From contig CAKZLK010000016.1 in assembly GCA_937125455.1 (NCBI GenBank), forward strand, positions 164,030-228,029: a stretch of 64,000 bases of DNA. Direction: 5' to 3'. Below are positions 26,802 through 36,184 of this stretch, in pieces (positions within the stretch are counted from its first letter, which is position 1; every line of letters begins with the position of its first letter). The position numbers were made by a program, and so were the translations under genes. This DNA is from an uncultured Aequorivita sp. GTDB taxonomy: Bacteria > Bacteroidota > Bacteroidia > Flavobacteriales > Flavobacteriaceae. The notes below the pieces were generated by a model. The model was not told where the DNA came from and ran no database searches. It was given only the letters and a program-made list of their open reading frames with translations.

Positions 26802-28106
26802 TTGGCAGAAAAAGTAAACATATTTTGGTTCCGAAGAGATCTGCGATTGGATGACAATGTTGGATTTTACAAAGCGCTGCACGGCAAATTTCCAGTGCTA
26901 CCACTATTCATATTTGACTCAGAAATATTAAACGAACTCCCCAAAGATGACGCCCGCGTTACTTTTATTTTTGAAACACTTCAAAAAATGCGCAATGAAT
27001 TACAAGAGCACGGAAGCAGTATTGCAATCTATCATGGCAAGCCAGAAGAAGTTTTCAAAAAAATAATCTCCGATTTTGAAGTTCAAAATGTAATAACGAA
27101 CCACGATTATGAACCATATGCAAAACAACGTGATGAAAACATTAAAAAGCTACTGACCGAAACACAAATCGGTTTTTATACATTCAAAGATCAAGTAATT
27201 TTTGAAAAGGACGAAGTAGTAAAGGACGACGGCAATCCATATATTGTTTATACGCCTTTTATGAAACGATGGAAAGAAAAATTCAAGAAGGAATACGAGG
27301 GAAAATTTTTTTATACTAATGATTTTTTAAAAAACCTATACAAAAATTTACGCCTTCCTAATCTTTCGTTGAGTGATCTCGGCTTCAAAAAATCCAAAAT
27401 TGAGATTCCGGAATTTGACGTAACGCCTACAACTATTCAGGAGTATGAAAAACGTAGAAACTTCCCAGCAGAAGATGCAACTTCACATCTCGGCCCACAT
27501 CTTCGTTTTGGAACTGTAAGCATCCGTAAAATGATTAAAAAAGCGACAGCTGAAAAGAATGAGGTATTCTGGCAAGAGCTTATTTGGCGTGAGTTTTTTA
27601 TGCAGATTCTTTGGCACTTCCCAGAAACTGTAGAAAATGCATTTAAAAAGAAGTATGACCGAATTGAATGGAGAAACAATGAAGCTGAGTTCAAAAAATG
27701 GAAAGAAGGGAAAACAGGTTATCCCCTAGTTGACGCTGGGATGCGGCAGTTAAACGAAACAGGATATATGCACAATCGAGTTCGGATGGTGGTAGCTAGC
27801 TTTCTCTGTAAACACCTTTTGATAGATTGGCGCTGGGGTGAAGCCTATTTTGCTGAAAAGTTGCTAGATTATGAAATGTCCAGCAATGTTGGTAATTGGC
27901 AATGGGCAGCAGGTAGCGGTGTTGATGCTGCGCCTTATTTCAGGATTTTCAACCCAACAACACAGATTGAAAAATTTGACAAAGAACAGAACTACATTAA
28001 AAAATACGTGCCAGAAATTGGAACAGAAAATTATCCTGAAAAAATGGTAGACCACAAAGAAGCAAGGGAAAGATGCTTGGATATTTACAAAAGCGCTGTT
28101 TCTTAA
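26802..28106 (+). CDS. Deoxyribodipyrimidine photolyase / cryptochrome family
   Basis: 434 residues from a TTG start one base after the SDR stop. The N-terminal antenna domain begins NIFWFRRDLRLDDN. The C-terminal FAD domain has DATSHLGPHLRFGTVSIR, LIWREFFMQILWHFP and GSGVDAAPYFRIFNP. The enzyme repairs UV-induced pyrimidine dimers with blue or near-UV light through reduced FAD. The start and the length fit the class I CPD group. An AT-rich inverted repeat follows at 28149. Confidence 0.92.
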   Translation: MAEKVNIFWFRRDLRLDDNVGFYKALHGKFPVLPLFIFDSEILNELPKDDARVTFIFETLQKMRNELQEHGSSIAIYHGKPEEVFKKIISDFEVQNVITNHDYEPYAKQRDENIKKLLTETQIGFYTFKDQVIFEKDEVVKDDGNPYIVYTPFMKRWKEKFKKEYEGKFFYTNDFLKNLYKNLRLPNLSLSDLGFKKSKIEIPEFDVTPTTIQEYEKRRNFPAEDATSHLGPHLRFGTVSIRKMIKKATAEKNEVFWQELIWREFFMQILWHFPETVENAFKKKYDRIEWRNNEAEFKKWKEGKTGYPLVDAGMRQLNETGYMHNRVRMVVASFLCKHLLIDWRWGEAYFAEKLLDYEMSSNVGNWQWAAGSGVDAAPYFRIFNPTTQIEKFDKEQNYIKKYVPEIGTENYPEKMVDHKEARERCLDIYKSAVS

Positions 28107-28148
28107 AATTTGTTAATTTCTGTACGATTATTCCTATTTTGTGTATTA

Positions 28149-28177
28149 TATCGATAAAAAGTGTACTTTTATCGATA
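28149..28177. repeat. AT-rich inverted repeat, possible operator
   Basis: TATCGATAAAAAGT (28149-28162) faces GTACTTTTATCGATA (28163-28177), a near-perfect dyad with one base of slippage. It lies between the photolyase stop and the ferredoxin-like gene, 41 bases before the latter's ATG. It has no GC core or T run, so a protein-binding site is likelier than a terminator. Confidence 0.45.
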
Positions 28178-28217
28178 ATAATCGAATATAGCATTTGCAA
28201 AACCCCAATTGTAAACA

Positions 28218-28466
28218 ATGGAAACCTACAAAAACGTATACAGCAATGGTGATGTTATTGTTACCTATGAACCGAGTCGTTGCATCCATGCAGAGGCTTG
28301 TGCAAAAGGCCTTTCGGCAGTATTCAAAACTTCTGTGATTCCTTGGATTGATTTAGACGGAGCAAGCACCAAAAAAATTATTTCACAAGTAAAAAAATGT
28401 CCTTCAGGAGCACTTGCATGCTCTACCGTAGAAACTAAGAAGTTTGTTAAAGATTTTGTAATATGA
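28218..28466 (+). CDS. Small (4Fe-4S) mono-cluster binding protein (Fer4_19 type)
   Basis: 82 residues matching the divergent mono-cluster ferredoxin family: CIHAEACAKG gives two Cys plus a His, and KKCPSGALAC gives the distal Cys pair. The fold keeps only half of a bacterial ferredoxin. It is probably a cytoplasmic electron carrier or sensor. It follows the photolyase gene but is separated from it by 111 bp with a dyad, so it may have its own promoter. Confidence 0.85.
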   Translation: METYKNVYSNGDVIVTYEPSRCIHAEACAKGLSAVFKTSVIPWIDLDGASTKKIISQVKKCPSGALACSTVETKKFVKDFVI

Positions 28467-28542
28467 AGTAAAATTTGGGTGGTTGTGTACAATTTTTCTA
28501 CTCTTGCACTGTTTATAAAGCATTGCAAACAAACCTGAACAC

Positions 28543-29130
28543 ATGAAGAAGATAATTTTACTGGCCTTCCCTCTATTTTTACTTACATTGAGCCTTTCTG
28601 CGCAGGATTCTATTCAAGTCAACAAAAACACCTTAAACGACCAAATGACCGATGCTTTTGATAAAAGCAACAGTTATCAGGAATACAAGGTTATTAAGAA
28701 GACGCAACTTGCTACTTTAAAGCGAAACATTTTAGATTCGGTTTCCTCTTTAGAGAAAAAGATAACTGGTCAAGAGCGGGAGTTGGGTCAACAAAAAAAT
28801 GAAATTGACTCGCTTCGTCAAAATTTAAAAAATACCCAACAAAATTTAGCTGCTTCAAAAGAAAAAGAAGATGGTATTGCTATTTTTGGAATCCTAACCT
28901 CAAAAGCTGTTTATAACACCATTATGTGGAGTATTATTTTAATTTTATTAGCTTTTGGAGGATTTTTGTTCTTTAGATTCTTAAATAGCCACAAAATTAC
29001 AAATTCTGCACAGCTAAAAATGGCGGAAATGGAGATCGAACTAGAAGATTATCGTCGAAACAGTTTGGAACGCGAACAAAAACTTCGCAGAAAATTACAA
29101 GACGAAATCAATAAAAACCGAAAAGCTTAG
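28543..29130 (+). CDS. Membrane coiled-coil protein
   Basis: 195 residues: a signal peptide (about 1-20), a periplasmic coiled coil (about 45-110, many Gln/Glu/Lys heptads), one transmembrane helix (about 124-146) and a cytoplasmic charged coiled coil (about 155-195). Homologues in flavobacteria are sometimes labelled tRNA (guanine-N1)-methyltransferase, but nothing here resembles a SPOUT enzyme, so I regard that name as wrong. The function is unknown; the topology suits a scaffold spanning the inner membrane. Confidence 0.75.
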   Translation: MKKIILLAFPLFLLTLSLSAQDSIQVNKNTLNDQMTDAFDKSNSYQEYKVIKKTQLATLKRNILDSVSSLEKKITGQERELGQQKNEIDSLRQNLKNTQQNLAASKEKEDGIAIFGILTSKAVYNTIMWSIILILLAFGGFLFFRFLNSHKITNSAQLKMAEMEIELEDYRRNSLEREQKLRRKLQDEINKNRKA

Positions 29131-29137
29131 TTTTATA

Positions 29138-30451
29138 TTAAGGTTCAGTTCTTGTGATTTTTGCGCCAATTGCTCGAAGCCTTTCGTCAATATTTTCGTA
29201 ACCTCTGTCTATCTGTTCTATGTTGTGAATAGTGCTTATACCTTGGGCAGAAAGTGCTGCTATCAACAATGAAATTCCAGCTCTAATATCTGGCGAAACC
29301 ATGGTAGTAGCCTTAAGATTTGATTGAAAATTATGCCCAATCACTGTTGCCCGGTGTGGATCACACAGAATAATTTTAGCCCCCATATCTATAAGCTTAT
29401 CCACGAAAAATAAACGACTTTCGAACATTTTTTGGTGAATGAGAACGCTTCCTTTGGCTTGTGTACAAACCACGAGAACAATACTTAACAAATCTGGTGT
29501 AAAACCAGGCCAAGGTGCATCTGCCACAGTTAGAATAGAACCATCAATATAGCCCTGTATTTCGTATTCCTTTTGGGAGGGAATATGAATATCGTCCCCT
29601 TTTTTGTTCAGTTTTATACCCAGTTTTCTAAAGGTCTCTGGAATGAGTCCGAGATTTTCCCAACTCACATTTTTAATCGTGATTTCGCTTTTGGTCATTG
29701 CTGCCAAACCAATCCAACTACCTATTTCAATCATATCAGGTAGAATACGGTGTTTGCAGCCACCGAGGCTTTCAACGCCTTCAATAACCAATAAATTTGA
29801 ACCCACTCCACTTATATTAGCTCCCATCGAGTTGAGCATCTTGCAGAGCTGTTGGATATAGGGTTCGCATGCAGCGTTATAAATTGTAGTGGTTCCTTTA
29901 GCTAATACTGCAGCCATAATAATGTTTGCCGTTCCCGTAACGGAAGCTTGATCTAAAAGCATATAAGCGCCTTTTAGACCTTTGGGTGCTTCAACTCCGT
30001 AAAAACGTTCTTCTTTGTTATAGCGAAATTTAGCGCCTAGTTTTATGAAACCTTCAAAATGTGTATCGAGTCTTCTTCTGCCAATTTTATCTCCACCGGG
30101 ACGTGGAATATAACCTTTACCAAATCTAGCCAATAAGGGCCCAACAATCATTATGGAACCACGCAGCGAACTTCCCTCCTGCTTAAAAAGTTCAGATTCC
30201 AAATAATCAAGATTAATGTCATCAGCAGTAAAAGCATACTGGCCTTTACCCAGCTTTTGAATTTTAACCCCTAGATTTTCTAAAATTTTTATAAGTTTAT
30301 TAACGTCAAGAATATCGGGGATATTCTCTATAATCACTTTTTCTGGGGTCAGTAATACAGCGCAAAGAATCTGTAAGGCTTCATTTTTGGCACCTTGTGG
30401 TGTAATTTCGCCTTTTAGTTTATGCCCACCTTCAATTTGAAAAGTTCCCAT
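29138..30451 (-). CDS. murA: UDP-N-acetylglucosamine 1-carboxyvinyltransferase (Asp-type active site)
   Basis: 437 residues of an EPSP-synthase-like inside-out barrel. It transfers enolpyruvate from PEP to UDP-GlcNAc, the first committed step of peptidoglycan synthesis. Substrate motifs are in place (GEITPQGAKNEAL near 14-26). The catalytic loop reads RPGGDKIGRRRLDTH, so the residue aligned with E. coli Cys115 is Asp121. Cys-to-Asp MurA enzymes are known to stay active and to resist fosfomycin. It forms an operon with the DUF4290 and DUF493 genes upstream. Confidence 0.96.
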   Translation of the reverse strand: MGTFQIEGGHKLKGEITPQGAKNEALQILCAVLLTPEKVIIENIPDILDVNKLIKILENLGVKIQKLGKGQYAFTADDINLDYLESELFKQEGSSLRGSIMIVGPLLARFGKGYIPRPGGDKIGRRRLDTHFEGFIKLGAKFRYNKEERFYGVEAPKGLKGAYMLLDQASVTGTANIIMAAVLAKGTTTIYNAACEPYIQQLCKMLNSMGANISGVGSNLLVIEGVESLGGCKHRILPDMIEIGSWIGLAAMTKSEITIKNVSWENLGLIPETFRKLGIKLNKKGDDIHIPSQKEYEIQGYIDGSILTVADAPWPGFTPDLLSIVLVVCTQAKGSVLIHQKMFESRLFFVDKLIDMGAKIILCDPHRATVIGHNFQSNLKATTMVSPDIRAGISLLIAALSAQGISTIHNIEQIDRGYENIDERLRAIGAKITRTEP

Positions 30452-30468
30452 AAATATCAGTTGGAATT

Positions 30469-31122
30469 TTAGTAACGCTTACGGTTGCGGTTGTTTGACT
30501 TGTAGTTTTTCTTAGAGGAATTATTCGTGTTGAAGCGTTTTTTATTTTTCAATAAATTGGAGGCGTCACTCAAATCTTCATCACTGTTTTTTAGATTTAT
30601 TTTTCCGTCGGAAAGCTCAAAAAGATGTGCAAAGATTACGTCATCTTCCACCGTATCCTTGTTCCAGTTCAGAAAGCATTTTTTCATATGGTTCGCAATC
30701 GTAAGAATAAGTCCTTCCTTTTTGTCTCCTTCCTCCCAACTGTTAGCAACATCAATCATTCGTTTAATGTTATTGCCATAGAAGCGGTACTTAGGGAAAT
30801 TTTGTGGATATTTTAAAGGTTCCGGACGCTCCATAAGTTCTTCCCGTGAAGGAATTGGAAAAGGAGAATCTACATCTAATTTAAAATCGGAAATAATAAA
30901 TAGTTGATCCCAAAGCATCGGCTGAAAATCTGGCACATCACGAAGGTGTGGATTCAAGTTTCCCATAACAGCAATGATGCTTTTGGCTATCTTATTGCGC
31001 TCGTCCTTATCCTCGGTGGCAATGGCTTGATCTACCATTTTTTGAATATGGCGTCCATATTCAGGAATAATCAATTTTGGGCGTTCTGTATTATATTCTA
31101 TTTGTGCTACTTCTTGTATCAA
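30469..31122 (-). CDS. DUF4290 family protein
   Basis: 217 residues of a mostly helical soluble protein (YNTERPKLIIPEYGRHIQKM start and a central FYGNNIKRMIDVA motif), with a strongly basic Asn/Arg/Lys-rich tail that suggests contact with nucleic acid or ribosomes. It belongs to a family confined mostly to Bacteroidota. It lies 17 bp upstream of murA on the same strand, a conserved pairing in flavobacteria as far as I recall. Function unknown. Confidence 0.85.
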   Translation of the reverse strand: MIQEVAQIEYNTERPKLIIPEYGRHIQKMVDQAIATEDKDERNKIAKSIIAVMGNLNPHLRDVPDFQPMLWDQLFIISDFKLDVDSPFPIPSREELMERPEPLKYPQNFPKYRFYGNNIKRMIDVANSWEEGDKKEGLILTIANHMKKCFLNWNKDTVEDDVIFAHLFELSDGKINLKNSDEDLSDASNLLKNKKRFNTNNSSKKNYKSNNRNRKRY

Positions 31123-31195
31123 AATGCTTTTATTAAGGAAAGAAATTATTTATTGGGAAAGATTGAAAATCATTTCACCCGCAAAATACTAAAAA

Positions 31196-31489
31196 TTATA
31201 GTGAAATAACACCTTCAACCTTGGAAACTTCAAGATATTTTTTAACTACATCGTCTGGAGATTCCATAGTTACTTTTATTGACACACTTGAATAAGTTCC
31301 TTTAGAAGAATCACGCGTATTTATTTCAGCATCCGTATTATCAAATATGGCCTCTATTTCGGCTATTTTTTCTAAGCTGGCTGGTACTATAAATTTAAAA
31401 AGATATGGAGAAGGCCACGTGGTATCCTCTTCAAGTTGTTTCTTTAAACGATCGTAAAATTCTGCGGTGTTTTTATCTTGATCCATCAA
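31196..31489 (-). CDS. DUF493 (YbeD-like) protein
   Basis: 97 residues with the ferredoxin-like fold of the YbeD family (FKFIVPASLEKIAEIEAIF, then STSKGTYSSVSI-like strands and a C-terminal helix). Members are small cytoplasmic proteins, possibly regulatory. It is the promoter-proximal gene of the DUF493-DUF4290-murA set and is divergent from the ATPase gene at 31568. Confidence 0.85.
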   Translation of the reverse strand: MMDQDKNTAEFYDRLKKQLEEDTTWPSPYLFKFIVPASLEKIAEIEAIFDNTDAEINTRDSSKGTYSSVSIKVTMESPDDVVKKYLEVSKVEGVISL

Positions 31490-31567
31490 ACAATTTTAGC
31501 GGTGTGAGCAACAAAGATACACTTTCATCACAAATATTTATTTACTTACTTTGTATAAAATTCAAAC

Positions 31568-32116
31568 TTGTTGGAAACAAAAAAAATTGTAATCACTGGC
31601 GGACCGGGTTCGGGAAAAACAGCACTTATCAAACATTTGGAAAAAGAGGGCTATCCCGTAATGCACGAAATTTCACGACAAGTGATTCTTGAAGCACAAA
31701 AATCAGGAATTGAACAATTGTTCCTGGAAAACCCCATACTTTTTAGTGAAAAGTTGCTAGAAGGAAGATTGAAGCAATTTCATGAAGGAAAAAATTGCGA
31801 CGCCCCTGTTCTCTTCTATGATCGTGGAATGCCCGATGTTACAGCCTATATGGACTTTGTTAACACCCGCTATCCTGAAAATTTTTCGGAAACCTGTAGT
31901 AAGCACAGATATACTAAAATTTTTGTACTTCCGCCTTGGGAAGAAATTTATGAACAGGATAACGAGCGCTACGAATCATTTGAGCAAGCCGAAAAAATCT
32001 TTCATTTCCTAAAAATGGGCTATGAAAATTACGCCTATAAAATTCACGAAGTGCCCGTAGGTTCTATAGAAGATCGGGTGGATTTTATATTGAGCAAACT
32101 TAAAACTGTAATTTGA
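31568..32116 (+). CDS. AAA_28-type P-loop ATPase
   Basis: 182 residues with a Walker A motif GGPGSGKT close to the N-terminus, a DRGMPD motif in the middle and a C-terminal FILSKL helix, typical of small NadR-like kinases/ATPases. The start is one of two consecutive TTG codons (31568 or 31571); no ATG is available. The last four bases overlap the TTG start of recQ, so the two are translationally coupled. A nucleotide- or cofactor-kinase role is possible but unproven. Confidence 0.82.
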   Translation: MLETKKIVITGGPGSGKTALIKHLEKEGYPVMHEISRQVILEAQKSGIEQLFLENPILFSEKLLEGRLKQFHEGKNCDAPVLFYDRGMPDVTAYMDFVNTRYPENFSETCSKHRYTKIFVLPPWEEIYEQDNERYESFEQAEKIFHFLKMGYENYAYKIHEVPVGSIEDRVDFILSKLKTVI

Positions 32117-34011
32117 CAAATGTCCACAACATCCTGACCAAATATTGGGGCTATACTTCCTTCAAACCGATGCAGGAGGAAGTAATTGCTTCAGTTTTAG
32201 ATGGAAAAGATACCGTGGCACTTTTGCCTACGGGCGGTGGAAAATCGTTATGTTTTCAAGTTCCAGCTTTGGCCATGGAAGGAATTTGTATTGTGGTTTC
32301 GCCTTTGGTCGCGCTAATGGGCGATCAAATAAATTCACTGAAGGAACGCGGTATTAAAGCTCTAAAACTTACTGGCGGGATTTCATTTGACGAATTAAAT
32401 ACATTGCTGGACAACGCACTTTACGGAAACTACAAATTTCTCTACCTCTCCCCCGAAAGATTGCAGCAGGAAATAGTGCAAAACTATATTAAGCAAATGA
32501 ACGTCAACTTAATAGCAGTTGATGAAGCGCACTGTATTTCACAATGGGGAAACGATTTTAGGCCTGCTTATAAAAACATTACAGTGCTTCGGGAAATTCA
32601 TCCATTGGTTCCAATCATCGCATTAACGGCAACAGCAACGCCAGAAGTTTTGGAAGATACTATTTCAGAATTGCGCATGGAGCTTCCCGTGATTTTTAAA
32701 AATTCATTTGTTCGTGAAAATCTTTCCTATCAAGTCTATAAAGAGAACGATAAACTTTACCGAGCCGAACAATTACTTAAAAATAATTCAGGTTCGGCAA
32801 TTGTTTATGTGAGAAATAGAAAAGGCACTATCGAAATAAGTGACCAACTAAATAGCTTGGGAATTTCGGCTACATTTTATCACGGCGGGATTTCGGCAAA
32901 AGAAAAAGCACAAAGACTAGAATCTTGGCGAAGCGGAAGGGTTTCTACAATGGTTGCAACAAATGCCTTCGGAATGGGTATTGACCACCCTAATGTTCGT
33001 TTCGTTATTCACCTTCAAATTCCGGAGAGTCTGGAAAGTTATTTTCAGGAAGCAGGCCGTGCCGGACGTGATGGCGAATATTCCTCCGCAGTGCTACTCT
33101 ATAATGACTCGGACAAAATGCAAGTGATAAAGCAATTTGTAGAATCACTGCCAACAACTTCAGACTTGAAAAAGATTTATCGTATCCTGAACAATTATTT
33201 CCAAATCCCCTACGGAGAAGGAGAGTTTACAAAACATAATTTTAGTTTTTCTGAATTCTGTAAAACTTATAGTCTGAACACGCTTCTTGCGTATAATGCG
33301 TTAAACAATTTGGACCGTTTGGGGGTTATCCAACTATCACAGGAGTTTGGACGCAAATCTATTGTAGAATTTTTGGTTTCTTCGGAAGAAGTACTGAATT
33401 ATTTTGAAAAGGATGTAACTGCTTCCGTAATTGGAAAAACAATTCTCAGAATTTACGGTGGAATTTTTGAAATGCCTACGGCAATAAATCTTGATTTTAT
33501 CGCATCAAAAACTGGCCAAACAATAGAAACTATAATTTCTGTACTGAAAAAATTGGAGCGTGACGGCTTGGTAGAAATGATGTTACAAATAACCGATGCC
33601 ACGCTAACCTTTCTCGTACCAAGAGAAGACGAAAAAACCATAAATGTAATTTCACGAGATGTGGAAGCCTTGAACAGAAAAAAAACAGCCCAAGTAAATT
33701 CTGTGCTTCAATATATAGAAAACAAGAAAACGTGCAGAAGCGTTCAATTGGTTTCCTATTTTGGTGAAACAACAGCAAGCAAATGTGGAATCTGCTCTGT
33801 TTGCAAAACATCAAGTTCCAACTTATCAAGCAAAGAAATGAAGCATCTCGCAAAACAAATACTTGCGCTACTAGAAGGAGAGGATTTAAATTCGCGGGAG
33901 ATTTCGGAAAAACTTACTTTTGCCGAGACCGATGTGTTAAAAGCAATACATCTTTTAATGGATGCCGAAAAAATTAAAAGCAATCCGAAAAAACAATATT
34001 ATCTAAACTGA
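32113..34011 (+). CDS. recQ: ATP-dependent DNA helicase RecQ
   Basis: 632 residues from a TTG start. The two RecA-like helicase domains carry Walker A LPTGGGKSLCFQ, the DEAH box DEAHCISQWGNDFRP (Asn where E. coli RecQ has His in the aromatic-rich loop) and motif VI QEAGRAGRDG. The RQC region has four zinc Cys (CRSVQLVSYFGE then CGICSVC) and a winged helix. No HRDC domain is evident. The enzyme unwinds DNA 3' to 5' during recombination and replication repair. It is coupled to the upstream ATPase, and fmt follows after 4 bp. Confidence 0.93.
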   Translation: MTNVHNILTKYWGYTSFKPMQEEVIASVLDGKDTVALLPTGGGKSLCFQVPALAMEGICIVVSPLVALMGDQINSLKERGIKALKLTGGISFDELNTLLDNALYGNYKFLYLSPERLQQEIVQNYIKQMNVNLIAVDEAHCISQWGNDFRPAYKNITVLREIHPLVPIIALTATATPEVLEDTISELRMELPVIFKNSFVRENLSYQVYKENDKLYRAEQLLKNNSGSAIVYVRNRKGTIEISDQLNSLGISATFYHGGISAKEKAQRLESWRSGRVSTMVATNAFGMGIDHPNVRFVIHLQIPESLESYFQEAGRAGRDGEYSSAVLLYNDSDKMQVIKQFVESLPTTSDLKKIYRILNNYFQIPYGEGEFTKHNFSFSEFCKTYSLNTLLAYNALNNLDRLGVIQLSQEFGRKSIVEFLVSSEEVLNYFEKDVTASVIGKTILRIYGGIFEMPTAINLDFIASKTGQTIETIISVLKKLERDGLVEMMLQITDATLTFLVPREDEKTINVISRDVEALNRKKTAQVNSVLQYIENKKTCRSVQLVSYFGETTASKCGICSVCKTSSSNLSSKEMKHLAKQILALLEGEDLNSREISEKLTFAETDVLKAIHLLMDAEKIKSNPKKQYYLN

Positions 34012-34015
34012 AAAA

Positions 34016-34966
34016 ATGCAGAACGACTTGAGAATAGTATTTATGGGAACTCCAGATTTTGCTGTTGGGGTTTTAAAAGAAATGGTTGAAGCAGGCAAAA
34101 ATATTGTTGGCGTAATCACCGCGCCAGACAAACCTGCAGGACGTGGTAGAAAGCTCATGACTTCAGCTGTTAAGGAATATGCCACTTCAAAAAGTTTAAC
34201 TGTACTACAACCTACAAATTTAAAAGACGAATCTTTTCTGAAAGAATTAAAAAGTTTAAACGCCAATCTTCAAGTTGTCGTTGCTTTTCGAATGCTCCCA
34301 AAAGCAGTATGGAAAATGCCTGAACTGGGCACTTTCAATCTTCACGCTTCACTTTTGCCACAATATAGAGGTGCTGCCCCTATAAATTGGGCTATCATTA
34401 ATAAGGAAGAAAAAACAGGTGTAACCACTTTTTTTATTGACGAAAAAATTGACACTGGCTCCATCATTGCCAACAAAGAGGTAATTATAGAAGAAAGCGA
34501 AACTGCAGACACACTCCACGATAAACTGATGAGGAAAGGTGCTGACCTAGTTTTAGAAACGCTTAATTTAATAGAAAAAGGCAATGCCAATCCAAAGCCG
34601 CAACCAGAAAGTGGCAGCTTAAAAGATGCTCCAAAACTTACCCCAGAAAACACACGTATAGATTGGTCACAGAGTGGAGAGGATATTGATGCATTTATCC
34701 GTGGGCTTTCCCCCTATCCTGTAGCCTGGTCATTGCTTCATAACAATAATGAAGACCTGAAAACTAAAATTTATGCCGCTCGTTTTGAAAAAGACACCCA
34801 TGAACAAGAACCTGGATTTATTCAAGCTTCGAAAAAAGAACTGAAAGTAGCTTGTTTGGATGGATATATTATAATTAAGGAAATACAACTTCCCGGAAAA
34901 CGAAAAATGGAGGTTTCCTCACTTCTGAATGGGTATTCTTTTAGCGATGATTCCAAACTATCGTAA
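34016..34966 (+). CDS. fmt: Methionyl-tRNA formyltransferase
   Basis: 316 residues. The N-terminal formyl-transferase domain has MGTPDFAVGVL and the catalytic signature HASLLPQYRGAAPINWAI, followed by TGVTTFFIDEKIDTG. The C-terminal OB-like domain starts near 205. It formylates initiator Met-tRNA with 10-formyl-THF. It sits 4 bp after recQ, so it is likely in the same transcript, an arrangement seen in other flavobacteria. Confidence 0.96.
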   Translation: MQNDLRIVFMGTPDFAVGVLKEMVEAGKNIVGVITAPDKPAGRGRKLMTSAVKEYATSKSLTVLQPTNLKDESFLKELKSLNANLQVVVAFRMLPKAVWKMPELGTFNLHASLLPQYRGAAPINWAIINKEEKTGVTTFFIDEKIDTGSIIANKEVIIEESETADTLHDKLMRKGADLVLETLNLIEKGNANPKPQPESGSLKDAPKLTPENTRIDWSQSGEDIDAFIRGLSPYPVAWSLLHNNNEDLKTKIYAARFEKDTHEQEPGFIQASKKELKVACLDGYIIIKEIQLPGKRKMEVSSLLNGYSFSDDSKLS

Positions 34967-35070
34967 ACCCTTGTCAGCACTGATTTCATTAAAATCGTTG
35001 AAAAAAGCGCCATGTTTATTAACAAACGCCCCAAGTTATCAACAAAAACAGGGATTTACTGCGTGGTTAC

Positions 35071-35100
35071 TTGCCTGAACGGATATTCCTGTTAAATTTG
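35071..35100 (+). promoter_or_regulatory. Consensus promoter of the HU gene
   Basis: TTG at 35071-35073, 19 bases, then TAAATTTG at 35093-35100, matching the Bacteroidota primary-sigma consensus. The implied leader to the ATG at 35148 is about 40 nt. Confidence 0.75.
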
Positions 35101-35147
35101 TAGGGCAATTAATCGAAGTTTAACCAACAATTTAATTTAAAAAAATT

Positions 35148-35420
35148 ATGAACAAATCAGATTTAATCGATGCAATGGCAGCTGATGCCGGAATTACTAA
35201 AGCTGCTGCTAAGAAATCTTTAGAGTCTTTCTTAGGCAACGTTGAAAAATCCCTTAAAAAAGGTGATAGAGTATCACTTGTAGGTTTCGGATCTTGGTCA
35301 GTATCAAAAAGAGCTGCTAGAGAAGGTAGAAATCCTCAAACTGGTAAAACCATTAAAATTGCTGCTAAAAAGGTAGTGAAATTCAAAGCTGGTTCAGATT
35401 TACAAAACAGCGTAAACTAA
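35148..35420 (+). CDS. HU family DNA-binding protein
   Basis: 90 residues with the complete HU fold: NKSDLIDAMAADAGITKAAA helices, the LVGFGSW strand, and the DNA-clamping arm containing GRNPQTGKTIKI. It binds and bends DNA nonspecifically as a dimer. It has its own consensus promoter and terminator. The alanine/lysine-rich composition and strong expression signals agree with an abundant nucleoid protein. Confidence 0.95.
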   Translation: MNKSDLIDAMAADAGITKAAAKKSLESFLGNVEKSLKKGDRVSLVGFGSWSVSKRAAREGRNPQTGKTIKIAAKKVVKFKAGSDLQNSVN

Positions 35421-35448
35421 TTGTAAATAATATTTTACAAAATGTAAG

Positions 35449-35487
35449 AATCCTTCTTTTCATTTATATGGGAAGAAGGATTTTTTT
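35449..35487 (+). terminator. Intrinsic terminator of the HU gene
   Basis: AATCCTTCTT (35449-35458) pairs with AAGAAGGATT (35473-35482) around a 14-nt loop, followed by seven T (35481-35487). Confidence 0.85.
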
Positions 35488-35623
35488 ATTCACCAAACTG
35501 ATGGTTTTTTAAATTTAAATCGTGTTGTTGAAGCAACGAAAAAAAGTAATATAAATATCAAATGAGTTAATTTTTGGTAATTTTAAATTTAATACTTAGA
35601 TTTATTTGACCAAAAAAACTAAA

Positions 35624-36184
35624 ATGACCACTTTAAAACCTGCCAAAGGATTACTATTGGTTGCAGAACCATCTATTATTGGAGACGTTTCCTTTAACCG
35701 TTCTGTCGTGCTTTTGGCAGAATACAACCAAGGTGGATCAGTAGGTTTTATCCTCAACAAGCCTCTGGAATATAAGCTTCGCGACTTTGTGCCTGAAGTA
35801 ACTTCAAAACTTCCAGTGTATAATGGAGGTCCTGTTGAGCAAGACAACCTCTACTTTATACATTGTATTCCCGAAATTATTCCTGGTAGTATTGAAATCT
35901 CAAATGGTATTTATTGGGGTGGCGACTTTAACGCCATAATAGATTTGCTAAAAGAAGATAAGCTGAAAAAAGACCAAATACGGTTCTTTCTCGGATATTC
36001 TGGATGGGAAAGTGACCAACTGGAGCAGGAACTGGAAGTAAACAGTTGGGTGGTGGTTCCCAATAACTACAACAACAGTATTATTGGCAAAACCAACATC
36101 AATTTTTGGAAAGAAAAAATGATTGAGTTTGGTGGTGATTATCTTTTGTGGTCCAATGCACCTGAAAATCCAAATTTCAATTAG
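35624..36184 (+). CDS. YqgE/AlgH family protein
   Basis: 186 residues from the ATG at 35624; an upstream TTG would add six residues. Family motifs are present: KGLLLVAEPSI, FNRSVVLLAEYN, GFILNKPL, GGPVEQDNLYFIH and FFLGYSGWESDQLEQE. The function of YqgE proteins is not settled; AlgH influences transcription in Pseudomonas. The gene is convergent with the class IV aminotransferase, and their stops share the 4-base string TTAG at 36181-36184. Confidence 0.92.
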   Translation: MTTLKPAKGLLLVAEPSIIGDVSFNRSVVLLAEYNQGGSVGFILNKPLEYKLRDFVPEVTSKLPVYNGGPVEQDNLYFIHCIPEIIPGSIEISNGIYWGGDFNAIIDLLKEDKLKKDQIRFFLGYSGWESDQLEQELEVNSWVVVPNNYNNSIIGKTNINFWKEKMIEFGGDYLLWSNAPENPNFN

